Part shown: positions 17,846 to 27,110 of the stretch, one piece after another
How positions within the stretch are numbered: the first letter of the stretch is position 1
Layout: every line of letters starts with the position of its first letter
Origin: Actinomycetes bacterium
Lineage (GTDB): Bacteria; Actinomycetota; Acidimicrobiia; Acidimicrobiales; Ilumatobacteraceae
Reading direction: 5' to 3'
NCBI GenBank assembly: GCA_025360105.1
Contig: JANYCT010000034.1
Coordinates: forward strand, 1-64,000
Length of the DNA: 64,000 nt
Translations under genes and position numbers: made by a program
The notes under the pieces: model-generated
The model's database searches: none
Seen by the model: the letters and a program-made list of their open reading frames with translations, nothing else
Told to the model about the DNA's origin: nothing

Positions 17846-18439
17846 TCAGGTGTTCGAATTCTGATCGCGCGCAACGCCGCGAAATGCGCGCGACAGCAAC
17901 GGCGAATCCACGTGGAGCAACCCACTCAGGTCATCGTTGTCGTCAAAGATCGGCCGCCAAGGCATGGCCTGTGTTTCGTCGTGATCTGCGTGTGCAGACG
18001 GTACGAAGTCGCCGACCACCACGTCGTCGTCGATCACACTCTGCGCCTGTGACGTCTCGCCTGTGGGGCTCGCCATGGCGGGCACCTCGACCTGCGGCTG
18101 GACATCCACGTTGCGCGTGAAGCTCAGCTGCGGCTCAGCGGTTTGCGAATCGTGTCGCACGCGTGGCGGTCGCTTGATACGGCGAAGTTCGCTGGTCGCA
18201 TCGTCGGACGCCACTCGAAACAGACGAGGCCGCGACTCGCGGCGATCGTCGAGCGTCCAACCCCGCGGCACCACCATCGCGTCGGCGTGGCGGCGGCACA
18301 CCACTCCAGTGCGAAGGGTGGCAGCGCCGTCAGGGACCGCTTCGAGCCACACGAGTAGTTGCTCGGAATCCATGCCGTAGGCAACTGCCGCCGGAACAGA
18401 ACATCCAGGGCGTTCACAGAGGCGAGTCACGTAGCTCAC
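17846..18439 (-). CDS. DUF3499 domain protein
   Basis: About 197 residues from a GTG at 18439 (VSYVTRLCERPGC); the ORF track allows an ATG-type start at 18484 as well. The N-terminal half has Cys/His pairs (CERPGCS, VVCRRHADAM) followed by VPRGWTLDDRR, the DUF3499 signature that is actinobacterial and probably binds zinc. The C-terminal half is acidic and low in complexity (IDDDVVVGDF, IFDDNDDLSG), likely disordered. The function is unknown. Confidence 0.8.
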   Translation of the reverse strand: MSYVTRLCERPGCSVPAAVAYGMDSEQLLVWLEAVPDGAATLRTGVVCRRHADAMVVPRGWTLDDRRESRPRLFRVASDDATSELRRIKRPPRVRHDSQTAEPQLSFTRNVDVQPQVEVPAMASPTGETSQAQSVIDDDVVVGDFVPSAHADHDETQAMPWRPIFDDNDDLSGLLHVDSPLLSRAFRGVARDQNSNT

Positions 18440-18559
18440 GGTACTACTCGCGAACTCGGCTACGAAGGCTCTTCGTGGTGGCACGGCTGATCGATTCCTC
18501 GTGACACGCCAGAGTGGCGAGAGGTGTCGGTCGTAGCGTGGTCTGTATCTGAGCGATGA

Positions 18560-20488
18560 GTGGACAAGACTGTGCGAACGACGCGATCGGTGCGGCTTGC
18601 GTTGCGCAAACGGCGATCACGACGGGGGGAAGCCAACACTGTGATAGCAAGCACCGATCAGCTCCCCGGAGGGGCACCTGACTCATCTGAAGAACCGCCG
18701 GCGGATCGCAGTCAGCGGATCTTCGAGGTCGGCCTCGGTTTGGTTGGCGTCGTTGCCGCGGCGGTTCGTTTGCCGCGTACCTGGACGGTGTTGGGCGACA
18801 ACGCGTTGATGCGGATGTGGACTGATGCAGTCGGCACCGTAAATACACCACTCGTTGGCGGCGATGCCCGCTTCGGCTGGAATCACCTTGGACCGTGGGT
18901 CTTCTACTTCATGGCGATTCCGTATCGACTGCTCGGTCGCTCAGCAGTGGGGCTGTTGGTGGGTGCAGCGATGATCAACATCATGTCGCTTATCGTGATT
19001 CTTCGTTGCGTACGTTGCCTGGCCGGACAACGGGCATCTCTTGTCGTGGCCGCTGGCACCCTCGTCTTTTTGTTGACCGCTCGCGGCAACCGGTTGATCG
19101 ACCCCTGGAACCCCTACGTGGTGCAGTTGCCGTTTCTCCTTGCGATGGTGAGTTGCTGGGCGGTTCTCAACCGACACTGGCGATGGCTCCCGTGGCTCGT
19201 CGGCGCTGGCAGCTTGAGCGTGCAAGGCCACATCACCTTTCTTGCGCCCGTGGCAGTCCTGTTCGTTGTCGCCGCGATTTCCGTTGTCCGGGCGCCGCGC
19301 TCCGATGTGCGATCGACGCTTCGTTGGACGGGCGTCGTCGCGGCAACCGCATGGCTCCCAGCCGTGCTCGACATGTTCATGCCGGAGGGCCACAATCTCT
19401 TCAGGGTGGCGCGTTTCTTCGCACAGCCCTCGGGAGCCTCCACTGGTGGCCTCTCCGCGGGGCTCCATGTGGTGCTACGCGAGACCGGTCTTGGTTCCAG
19501 TTGGCTCGGCGGCCACGTCGGCCTTCGCGTTCTCAGCGATGGCTTCGATGGCGGACTTGGCTTGCTGCCTGGCATGGGAATCGTCGTCCTCGTGGCCGCA
19601 GGCGTGATTGCTCGGAGACGTCGCGACCGCGTCGTAGGTTCTCTCGTACTGATCGTGGCGCTGTTGTTGCCAGTCGCCGTGGTGGAAATGGCCGCTGGGC
19701 GCGGCAGCCTTTACCCGTATCTGTTTGGGTGGGTGACCCTTGTGGGCATGATGTGCTGGGGCGCAGGCCTGCTGGCGTTGCTTCCAACGCGAGACAACCA
19801 CCAGCACACTCGTGTGTTGATGGCGTGCGTGACGATTGCCGCCCTCACCCTCGTGGTCACTGGGTTCGCCGCTGGGCTCCCGCGCACTCCCCGTGAGCGC
19901 ACCCAGGACGCCGCCATCGTGCGGCAACTCGTTGCGGACACCAAACCTGGTCTCATGCGTGGAGCGGACTATCAGCTCGATCACGGTTTTGATTCCTTCA
20001 GCTCGATCTATGAAATGGGCGTTGTCGACCGGTTGCGCCACGATGGGTACCGCATCACGGTCGAACCACGCGGGCGGGTGCTCTTCGGACGACACATGAT
20101 CGACCCGCGTGCCTGCACCTACCCGACGATCAGCATCGTTGCCCCGTATGAGTCGATCAGCCCGGGCGACCGGATTCTGGCGCTGAACGACCCGCTCAGT
20201 CCAGCGGAACGGGCCCAAGAAGCCGAGCTGGTCTCCACACTGGCGACGTTGTACGAGCAGCGCGGAAGTCCGACGGCAGCCGACATCGTGCGCTTCGCAG
20301 AGGGTGACCTCGTGCTCATTGCCGACGACGTTCACCCGGACCCGTCGATGCAACCTCGCTTGCAGCAGCTGGCGTCGCTTCGAACTCGGGGGCGCTCGAT
20401 TGCCGTCGTGCTGCACGACCCAACGCCGAGCCCACAAGGCTCATGTGATCCACAGGGGCATTCGCGTCATCGAACCTCCGCGAGCTGA
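18560..20488 (+). CDS. Polytopic membrane protein, possible GT-C-type
   Basis: A 642-residue protein with about ten to twelve hydrophobic segments between residues 55 and 440 and a soluble C-terminal domain (about 440-620). After the first segment it has GDNALMRMWTDAV, which resembles the acidic first-loop motif of GT-C glycosyltransferases, so a lipid-linked sugar transferase is plausible but not proven. The N-terminal 50 residues are basic and disordered; a later start is possible. It is convergent with the GDT1 gene, with a 6-base gap. Confidence 0.75.
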   Translation: MDKTVRTTRSVRLALRKRRSRRGEANTVIASTDQLPGGAPDSSEEPPADRSQRIFEVGLGLVGVVAAAVRLPRTWTVLGDNALMRMWTDAVGTVNTPLVGGDARFGWNHLGPWVFYFMAIPYRLLGRSAVGLLVGAAMINIMSLIVILRCVRCLAGQRASLVVAAGTLVFLLTARGNRLIDPWNPYVVQLPFLLAMVSCWAVLNRHWRWLPWLVGAGSLSVQGHITFLAPVAVLFVVAAISVVRAPRSDVRSTLRWTGVVAATAWLPAVLDMFMPEGHNLFRVARFFAQPSGASTGGLSAGLHVVLRETGLGSSWLGGHVGLRVLSDGFDGGLGLLPGMGIVVLVAAGVIARRRRDRVVGSLVLIVALLLPVAVVEMAAGRGSLYPYLFGWVTLVGMMCWGAGLLALLPTRDNHQHTRVLMACVTIAALTLVVTGFAAGLPRTPRERTQDAAIVRQLVADTKPGLMRGADYQLDHGFDSFSSIYEMGVVDRLRHDGYRITVEPRGRVLFGRHMIDPRACTYPTISIVAPYESISPGDRILALNDPLSPAERAQEAELVSTLATLYEQRGSPTAADIVRFAEGDLVLIADDVHPDPSMQPRLQQLASLRTRGRSIAVVLHDPTPSPQGSCDPQGHSRHRTSAS

Positions 20489-20494
20489 GCTCGC

Positions 20495-21079
20495 TCAGCC
20501 ACGAATCGTCGCGACGGCCGACACGACGGTCAACACGACAAGAACGACACCGGTCGCTCGACGCACTCGCCGCACCGGAACTTTCCGCATGAGACCCTGC
20601 CCGAAGATCACGGCCAGCGCAGCCACCGCCCACAACGCAGCTGTTGCACCGACTGCAACGCTGACCGGCGAGTGGTAGTGCGCAGCAAGATTCGCCGTGA
20701 GAATCTGCGTGAGATCTCCCCACTCGGCAATGAAGATCACCGCGAACGCGGTTCCAGCGACGCGACGGTGAGAGTGCTCCTCGCGCTCGACCAACGCTTG
20801 CTCGTCCTCGCGAGCCGCCTCCATGAATGCCAGCACGGCTCCAGCCGCAAACATCGCCGTGACGAAGCCCTCTACAGCACGATGGGGAAGCAGCGCGAAT
20901 AGGCCCGCGCCAATTGTTACAGCAATCACGACATGCAGCGCGAAGGCAGTAGCAGCACCGAGCCACACCAGCGCCGCCTTGCCGCGTGAGGCAAGCACGA
21001 GGGACGCAAACATCGTCTTGTCCGGAAGCTCGCCCAAAAAGATCACCGGGAACACGGACAGCACTATCGAGAGATGCAT
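20495..21079 (-). CDS. TMEM165/GDT1-family cation transporter
   Basis: A 194-residue membrane protein with two copies of the family motif E-x-G/P-D-K/L-T: GELPDKTMFA near residue 16 and EWGDLTQIL near residue 121. Each lies in a hydrophobic hairpin, giving about six transmembrane helices. Relatives export Mn2+ or exchange Ca2+/H+. The first motif has Pro in place of the usual Gly (ELPDKT), which is common in bacteria. No manganese riboswitch was found in the short upstream region before the tRNA. Confidence 0.88.
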   Translation of the reverse strand: MHLSIVLSVFPVIFLGELPDKTMFASLVLASRGKAALVWLGAATAFALHVVIAVTIGAGLFALLPHRAVEGFVTAMFAAGAVLAFMEAAREDEQALVEREEHSHRRVAGTAFAVIFIAEWGDLTQILTANLAAHYHSPVSVAVGATAALWAVAALAVIFGQGLMRKVPVRRVRRATGVVLVVLTVVSAVATIRG

Positions 21080-21157
21080 CGGTGCTCCGTTTCGGGCATG
21101 ATCTGACGCTCCGACCCGGGTCGCCGACGCTCGACGCGGGGTCGACGTGATGTCACG

Positions 21158-21230
21158 TGGGCGATACCGGTCTCGAACCGATGACCTCTACGGTGTGAAC
21201 GTAGCGCTCTACCAACTGAGCTAATCGCCC
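21158..21230 (-). tRNA. tRNA-Val (anticodon CAC)
   Basis: On the minus strand the cloverleaf folds completely: acceptor GGGCGAT/ATCGCCC, D arm GCTC/GAGC, anticodon stem CTACG/CGTAG with loop TTCACAC, and T arm ATCGG/CCGGT with TTCGAGA. The anticodon is CAC, reading GUG valine codons. The CCA end is not encoded. It lies alone between the GDT1 gene and the J-domain gene. Confidence 0.96.
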
Positions 21231-21351
21231 GAAGGCGCTCGTATGGTAGCAGCGACTCTGCCGAGTCACCTACCCTCCGATCGGCTCTGGCGCGTCGAAC
21301 CCGGTGGGCGTCACCGTGGCCGCAACGAGGGCCGGAGCCATGGCCGCAGCA

Positions 21352-21957
21352 TCAGCCGGAGCTCGCCATCCGCACGCAGACCTGGCCCATGCCCTGCCGA
21401 TCGCGATGAGTCTCGGTGCCCTGGCCGCATGCGGCGCCGAAGGGGATCAGCGAATCGACCACGCCCTGATTGAGGCCGTTGCATGCGACCTCAATGGCAT
21501 CGCCGTTGTCGGCGATGTTCACACACGAACCTGCCTCGATGAGATTGTCCGGCTTGGCTGGTTGGCCCGGCTTGGTGAATGCTGCGTTCACCAGCACGAA
21601 CCCAATGCCCAGGCATGCGATCACGAGCATGAATCTCCAGGGAAAGCGCGCCGGCTCGTAGTACGTCGGGACTACCAGAGGCGGGTTAGCCACGTCGTGG
21701 GCCCGACCGGAACGGCCCGACGAGGACGGCACCGACGCAGCCGAACCACTCAGCGACTCGAGGCGGGCGTCATACACCGCTCGGCGGGATGGATCCGACA
21801 ACTCGCGCCACGCCTCGTTGATGCGCGCCATCGCGGCTGCAGATGCATCGCCACGGGCATCGGGATGGTAGCGACGGGCCATGGCGCGATAGGCAACACG
21901 AATCTCGTCACGAGTTGCGGTGCGTTGTACCCCGAGGCATTCGTAGTGATCTCTGAT
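21352..21957 (-). CDS. Membrane-anchored J-domain protein, apparent ATC start
   Basis: 201 residues if read from ATC at 21957: a full J domain (RDHYECLGVQRTATRDEIR, then the HPD motif in RRYHPDARG, then DPSRRAVYDARL), a linker, one transmembrane segment (FMLVIACLGIGFVLVNAAF, about residues 105-125) and an outside C-terminal domain with four Cys. The first canonical ATG (21882) would delete J-domain helix I and most of helix II. In frame upstream of the ATC there is a TAA and no ATG, GTG or TTG. J domains stimulate Hsp70 ATPase activity; the role of the external domain is unknown. Confidence 0.75.
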   Translation of the reverse strand: MRDHYECLGVQRTATRDEIRVAYRAMARRYHPDARGDASAAAMARINEAWRELSDPSRRAVYDARLESLSGSAASVPSSSGRSGRAHDVANPPLVVPTYYEPARFPWRFMLVIACLGIGFVLVNAAFTKPGQPAKPDNLIEAGSCVNIADNGDAIEVACNGLNQGVVDSLIPFGAACGQGTETHRDRQGMGQVCVRMASSG

Positions 21958-22016
21958 GGCCCAACGTTACGCGTGCAGCGCGCCGTACGCCCCGCCGGGG
22001 ACGCTTTGTCGGCGGA

Positions 22017-22940
22017 TCAGTAGCCCAGGTCGGCAAAGACGCGACCGACGAGATCGCCACCTCGAGCAAACAGGCGCACATTCTGGGTGATCCGCTCGGC
22101 GAGCAGGGGTGCACCCATCTCGGGTGTGTTGCCCACGTGCGGGGTGATGATGCAATTGGGCAGCGACCAGAGCGGGTGCCCATCGGGCAATGGCTCGGGG
22201 TGGGTCACATCGAGACCGGCCCCGCCAATCACGCCGTTCTGCAACGCCCACAGCAGATCATCGGTGACGATGTGACGGCCGCGGGCAACGTTCACGATCC
22301 AGGCGTGGGGTTCCATCATCTCGAGTTCGCTGCGCGAGATCATGCCCTCGGTGTCGGGGGTGAGCGACAGCGCCAGCACAACCAAGTCGGCGCCCGGCAG
22401 GCAATCGGCGTACCGGTCGGCCTCGACCACGGAATCGGCGCCATCCATGTCCTGCACATTGTTGCGAACCACGGTCACGTGACAATCGAATGGCTTCAGC
22501 AGACGGAGCAACGCTTCGGTGATGCCGCCGCCGCCCAGAATGGTGACGCGGGCACCGATGAGGTTGCTGCCGTGCGGTGGGCTCCACGTGGACGCCCTCG
22601 CATATGTGCCGAGACCGCGCATACCTGCGAGCGCCAGCGAGAGGGCAAGCTCTGCGCAGGGCTCGGCGTAGACACCCTTGCCACACGTCCACACGCGATC
22701 GTCGTCGATGAGATGAACAAGGGTCTCGATTCCTGCGAATGGCAACTGCACCCAGCGGATGTGCTCGGCATCGCTCATCGCGTCAGCGAGCGCATTGGCG
22801 TCTTGAGCATCGGCCCACACCAACGCATCAGCATCAGCAACAGCGACGACTTCACCACCGCCAGCCCTGATGGCATCGGCCATCCATGAGGGAGCGGATG
22901 AGGGCCCGAGCGCGACACGGGGCGCGTTGGTACTTGGCAT
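22017..22940 (-). CDS. D-isomer-specific 2-hydroxyacid dehydrogenase
   Basis: A 307-residue NAD(P)-dependent dehydrogenase. The nucleotide-binding region is ARVTILGGGGITEALLRLL. The catalytic Arg is in NVARGRHIVTDDLL, the Glu in VTHPEPLPDGHPLW and the His in ITPHVGNTPEM. Its relatives include glyoxylate/hydroxypyruvate reductases and phosphoglycerate dehydrogenase-like enzymes; lacking an ACT domain, it is not a classical SerA. It lies 37 bases after potC on the same strand and may belong to that operon. Confidence 0.88.
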   Translation of the reverse strand: MPSTNAPRVALGPSSAPSWMADAIRAGGGEVVAVADADALVWADAQDANALADAMSDAEHIRWVQLPFAGIETLVHLIDDDRVWTCGKGVYAEPCAELALSLALAGMRGLGTYARASTWSPPHGSNLIGARVTILGGGGITEALLRLLKPFDCHVTVVRNNVQDMDGADSVVEADRYADCLPGADLVVLALSLTPDTEGMISRSELEMMEPHAWIVNVARGRHIVTDDLLWALQNGVIGGAGLDVTHPEPLPDGHPLWSLPNCIITPHVGNTPEMGAPLLAERITQNVRLFARGGDLVGRVFADLGY

Positions 22941-22977
22941 GATGACGAAACGCTAGCCGCTTACAGACGATCGGGCG

Positions 22978-23805
22978 TCAGTTCCCCGTGAATGTGGCGG
23001 CAATCTCGGTCCCAGATTGCCCGCCCCGGCGCAGTGCCAGAGCCACCAGGCCGACCGCCGCCAACGTGCTCGCAATGAAGAGGGTGGCCATCGCCGCGAC
23101 CTCGGGACGGATGATGCCGCCGGACAGACCGAACACGTAGTTGGGGAAGGTGGTGACTCCGGCGGGACTCACGAAACTGGTGGACACCACGTTGTCGAGG
23201 CTGAGGGTGAAGGCCAGCATGCCGCCTGCCAACACCGCCGGCATCACCAGTGGCAGGGTTACCTCGAAGAATGCGCGACGCGGCGTGGCAAACAGGTCGG
23301 CCGCGGCTTCTTCAAGGCGCTCGTCGAGGCCGGCCACGCGGGCGCGCACGATGAGCGTGACGACGGCCGAACTGAACACGGTGTGCACCAACACGATGGG
23401 CGTGAGCCCGGTGCGGAACGGGCCGCCGAGCAGCACGAACCAGCTCAGCTGGCCTGCACCATCGACGATCTCCGGGGTGACGAGAATGAGCAGGATGATC
23501 CCCACGAAACCTGCTGTCCACTTGCCTGGACGTTTGGCGAGGGCAAGGCCCGCGAAGGTGCCCAAGATCAAGGCCAGCGCAGTGCTGACGAAGGCAACCT
23601 CGAGCGATACTCTCACCGACGATGTGAGGCTGGTGTTCTGCATCATGTGACCCCACCAACGCGTAGAGAAGTGGGTCCACTTGAAGATGCTCTTGTAGTC
23701 ATTGAACGACATCGCCACCAAGAACGCGATCGGCGTGAACAAGAACACGATGACTGCGCCAGTCCACACGCCGAGCGCCGATGAAACGGTGAAGTAGCGC
23801 TTCAT
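22978..23805 (-). CDS. potC: Polyamine ABC transporter permease PotC-type
   Basis: 275 residues, about six membrane helices. The permease-ATPase contact (EAA loop) is EEAAADLFATPRRAFFEVTLPLVMPAVLAGG. Opening segments such as VIVFLFTPIAFLVAMSFND are typical of the second permease of spermidine/putrescine importers. Its start overlaps the end of potB by four bases. Confidence 0.88.
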   Translation of the reverse strand: MKRYFTVSSALGVWTGAVIVFLFTPIAFLVAMSFNDYKSIFKWTHFSTRWWGHMMQNTSLTSSVRVSLEVAFVSTALALILGTFAGLALAKRPGKWTAGFVGIILLILVTPEIVDGAGQLSWFVLLGGPFRTGLTPIVLVHTVFSSAVVTLIVRARVAGLDERLEEAAADLFATPRRAFFEVTLPLVMPAVLAGGMLAFTLSLDNVVSTSFVSPAGVTTFPNYVFGLSGGIIRPEVAAMATLFIASTLAAVGLVALALRRGGQSGTEIAATFTGN

Positions 23806-24752
23806 CGCTGAACCAACTGCACGGCGCGAGCGCGTCGACGGATTCTCGCCATCAACCAGAAACAGGCGGCGATGACACCGAGCACCAACAGAATCGAGAT
23901 GATCAACGACACGGCGATGGCCGAACCAGATGCCGCGTCTTGGGCTTTGAAGTACTGGTTGGCGACCTCGGCACCGATCATGTTGCCTTTGGCTCCGCCA
24001 AGCAGCGCCGCAGTCACGTAGTCGCCCGACAACGGCACGAACACCAGAATCAGACCGGCAACGATGCCTGGCCCCGCCAACGGCAACGTCACTTGCAACA
24101 GCGTGCGCAACCGATTAGCGCCCAGGTCCTTCGACGCCTCGCGCAGGTGCAACTCCACACGATCGAGTGCCACCCACAACGGGAAGATCATCAGTGGCAG
24201 GTAGTTGTAGACGATGGCCAACTGGACAGCGGCACGGGTATCGAGAATCTGGATAGGCCCGTTACGCAACGCCAGACCAAACGTGAACCAGTGCCCCGAC
24301 TGCAAGAAGTTCGAGACGAAACCCTGCGGCTGCAGCACGATGCGCCACGCCAATGTTCGCAGCAAGAAGTTCACGAAAAAAGGCACCATCAACAACGCGA
24401 GCACCGCCGTTTTGGCCTTCGGGCCCACCTTGAACGCAAGGAAGTAGGCCACCGGCAAACTAATCACGAGGCAGAGGACGGTGCCCAGGATCGAGGTGAA
24501 CATCGTCTGCTTCAGTAGCGAGCGGAACGACCCGCTGATGACTTCGTGATACCGATCGAGACTGGGTGAACTGAGATCCACCTTGCCCGGCGTGCCGGCC
24601 ACCTTGCGACCGAAGCTGTTGACCACGACCAAAGCGACGGGAACGGCAAAGAGGAACACATACCAAACGAACGACGGGATCGCGAGCAGGAACTTCGGAG
24701 CGCGCAGCCACGTTCGTTGTTGGGAAGGTTGCGTGCCCAGTGTTGCCGTCAT
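23802..24752 (-). CDS. potB: Polyamine ABC transporter permease PotB-type
   Basis: 316 residues, about six membrane helices. The EAA loop LREASKDLGANRLRTLLQVTLPLAGPGIVAG and the segment FVPLSGDYVTAALLGG are PotB-like. It lies 3 bases after the potD stop, with potC overlapping downstream; together with PotA they form the importer. Confidence 0.88.
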   Translation of the reverse strand: MTATLGTQPSQQRTWLRAPKFLLAIPSFVWYVFLFAVPVALVVVNSFGRKVAGTPGKVDLSSPSLDRYHEVISGSFRSLLKQTMFTSILGTVLCLVISLPVAYFLAFKVGPKAKTAVLALLMVPFFVNFLLRTLAWRIVLQPQGFVSNFLQSGHWFTFGLALRNGPIQILDTRAAVQLAIVYNYLPLMIFPLWVALDRVELHLREASKDLGANRLRTLLQVTLPLAGPGIVAGLILVFVPLSGDYVTAALLGGAKGNMIGAEVANQYFKAQDAASGSAIAVSLIISILLVLGVIAACFWLMARIRRRARAVQLVQR

Positions 24753-24755
24753 CGA

Positions 24756-25907
24756 TCAGCCACCGGCCTTGGCCTTCACATTGCTGTAGATCTTCACAAG
24801 ACGGTCCTGCGCGGAGTTCACGGCACCGGGCTTCATAGTGGCCACCTGTGCGTCGGTGAAGAACACCATGTCCTTGAATTCGATGCTGCCCGCCAGGTCG
24901 GAGACGCCCTTGATACCGGTGTTGTAGCCGTGGAAATTGAGATCCTTGACGCTGTTCTTCGGATCGAGGATGAAGTTGATGAAGTCGTACGACGCATCCA
25001 CGTTCTTGGCGCCCTTCAAGATGCACCAGTTGTCCATCCACAGTTCAGTTGTCGGCGACCCGATACCCCACTTGTAGCGAGCAGGGTCCTGGCCTGCTGC
25101 TTTGATACCGAGTAGGCCCTGACGGGCGTCGCCGTTGAACACTTGTGAGAGCGCATAGCTACCAGAGGTGAGGTTCACGCCGGGATACGAGTCGAACGCC
25201 TTGATGTGCGAGGCCAACTCGTTCACCAAGAACTTCTCGCACGCGTCGAGGTCCTCAGTCTTTTCGGTGGTCCAGTCGATGCCGTTGGCCCAGAAGTAGA
25301 TACCGCACAGGTCCGGCGTTGCATCGATGACGCTGGTCTTGCCGCTGGCCTCGGTCTGAGCAACCTTGATGAAGTCGGCCCAGGTCTTGATCTCGGTCTT
25401 CACCACGGTGGTGTCGTAAATCCAGCCCGTAGTACCCCAGTTCTTACAGACACTGTGCTTGTTGTCCGGATCCCACGACTGGTTGGTGTAGTGGGAATCG
25501 AGGTTCGAGAAGTTCGGGATCTTTGTCTTGTCGAGCTCGGCGAGCAGGCCTGACTTCACCAACTGCGGGATATACGCACCGGTCGGCACCACCATGTCGA
25601 AGCCCGACGAGCCGCCACCCTGCACCAACTTCTGGATGGCCTCTTCGTTCGAGTTGAAGATGGTGAGGCTGATATTGCCCCAGCTCTTCAGCAGATCAGG
25701 GTCGTCGTATTCGGCCCAGGTGAACATGTTGATGTTCTTGCTCTTCGAGCCCGAACCACCGCTACTGCCTCCACATGCAGCCAACGCCGCCGCAGCGGCG
25801 ACACCGCCGCCAATGGCCAGAAAACGCCGACGGTTGATGGTGGCGGCGAGACGTTGCGCTGCCTGCTGGGAGATCAGGATGTGGGTTGATTCGTCATTCA
25901 AAGACAT
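24756..25907 (-). CDS. potD: Polyamine-binding lipoprotein PotD-type
   Basis: 383 residues from ATG 25907, which has the good upstream site GAAGGACC; the ORF track starts 13 codons earlier. A twin-Arg motif (NRRRFLAIGG) and a lipobox (LAAC) followed by a Gly/Ser linker indicate an exported, lipid-anchored substrate-binding protein. NINMFTWAEYDDPDLLKSWG and the IYFWANGIDW aromatic region match PotD/PotF ligand pockets. The exact polyamine cannot be told. It sits between potA and potB. Confidence 0.9.
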   Translation of the reverse strand: MSLNDESTHILISQQAAQRLAATINRRRFLAIGGGVAAAAALAACGGSSGGSGSKSKNINMFTWAEYDDPDLLKSWGNISLTIFNSNEEAIQKLVQGGGSSGFDMVVPTGAYIPQLVKSGLLAELDKTKIPNFSNLDSHYTNQSWDPDNKHSVCKNWGTTGWIYDTTVVKTEIKTWADFIKVAQTEASGKTSVIDATPDLCGIYFWANGIDWTTEKTEDLDACEKFLVNELASHIKAFDSYPGVNLTSGSYALSQVFNGDARQGLLGIKAAGQDPARYKWGIGSPTTELWMDNWCILKGAKNVDASYDFINFILDPKNSVKDLNFHGYNTGIKGVSDLAGSIEFKDMVFFTDAQVATMKPGAVNSAQDRLVKIYSNVKAKAGG

Positions 25908-25976
25908 TGCTCGGTCCTTCCGGGACACACAGGGGCTTACCGGCAAAGGTTAGTTGTGCTGCTGGTTGTTCGCCCT

Positions 25977-27098
25977 TCACCCCGGCTGTGCCTCTGCTGC
26001 GGGATCCTGGAGCACGAGATCCGCCTGCTCGGCAGAGAACTGATACACCTCGCTCGCTTGCCAGTGACACCACACTGGATCACCCGGAGCCAAGCGCACA
26101 GCTCCCTGCCGGGGCAGCAACGCAAGCACGTCACGATCGGCGGTACGCACCACGTACTGCAGCACGTCTCCATAGTGCGAAACACCGGCCACGGCGCCCT
26201 CGATGACGTTGATGACATGCCCGGGATCGGTACTACTGAGATGGATGCACTCCGGACGAATGGCGGCGAGCGCCGGCTGGCCGGGCGCCACCTTTTCCTC
26301 GGGGTTCGACGCCACGAACTCGGTGCCATCATCGGCGTGGACTCCCTGCGCCGTGGAGACGCCCTTCCAGAAATTGTTCCGCCCAATGAAGCCCGCCACG
26401 AACGCCGACGACGGGTGCTCGTAGACCGTCTCGGGATCGGCCAGTTGTTCCACGTGGCCATCGAGCATGATCGCGATGCGATCGCTCATGCCCATGGCTT
26501 CTTCCTGATCGTGCGTGACGAACACGAACGTGATGCCGAGTTGACTTTGCAACAACTTGAGCTCGATCTGCATCTCTTCGCGCAGCTTGCGATCCAGCGC
26601 TCCGAGGGGTTCGTCGAGCAACAGCACGCTGGGGCGGTTCACCAGAGCGCGCGCCAGCGCGACACGCTGTTGCTGCCCACCGGACATCTGGCGAGGCTTG
26701 CGGTCGGCAAGCGGACGCATCTTGACCATGTCGAGAGCCTCGGTGACGCGCGCGGCTATGTCGCTCTTGGACACGTGCCGCTGGCGCAATCCATATGCGA
26801 CATTCTCGGCAACGGTCATGTGCGGGAACAACGCGTACTGCTGAAAGACCGTGTTGACGTCGCGCTTGTACGCGGGCACTCCCTGCACGAACTCTCCGCT
26901 GATTCGAATGAAGCCCTCGTCGGGCTGTTCGAAGCCGGCGAGCATTCGCAAGGTCGTGGTTTTGCCGCAGCCACTCGGACCCAACAGCGACAGAAACTCG
27001 CCGGCGTGCACGTCAAGGTTGAGTGTGTCGACCGCAACCATGGAACCGAAGCGCTTGGTGACATCGACCAGCTCGACGCTGCCACGGTCTTGGCTCAT
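25977..27098 (-). CDS. potA: Polyamine ABC transporter ATPase
   Basis: 373 residues. Walker A LLGPSGCGKTTTL, Q-loop QQYALFPHMTV, signature MSGGQQQRVALARAL, Walker B VLLLDEPLGALD and H-loop FVTHDQEEAMGMSD, followed by a C-terminal TOBE regulatory domain (about 280-365). It energises import through PotB and PotC. It is the first gene of potADBC; four tandem 14-bp repeats lie just upstream. Confidence 0.93.
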   Translation of the reverse strand: MSQDRGSVELVDVTKRFGSMVAVDTLNLDVHAGEFLSLLGPSGCGKTTTLRMLAGFEQPDEGFIRISGEFVQGVPAYKRDVNTVFQQYALFPHMTVAENVAYGLRQRHVSKSDIAARVTEALDMVKMRPLADRKPRQMSGGQQQRVALARALVNRPSVLLLDEPLGALDRKLREEMQIELKLLQSQLGITFVFVTHDQEEAMGMSDRIAIMLDGHVEQLADPETVYEHPSSAFVAGFIGRNNFWKGVSTAQGVHADDGTEFVASNPEEKVAPGQPALAAIRPECIHLSSTDPGHVINVIEGAVAGVSHYGDVLQYVVRTADRDVLALLPRQGAVRLAPGDPVWCHWQASEVYQFSAEQADLVLQDPAAEAQPG

Positions 27099-27110
27099 TC
27101 GTTGCTTCCT

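Noticed and set aside
21080-21157. Possible manganese (yybP-ykoY) riboswitch before the GDT1 gene
   Set aside because: The leader is under 80 bases before the tRNA and shows none of the conserved loop sequences.
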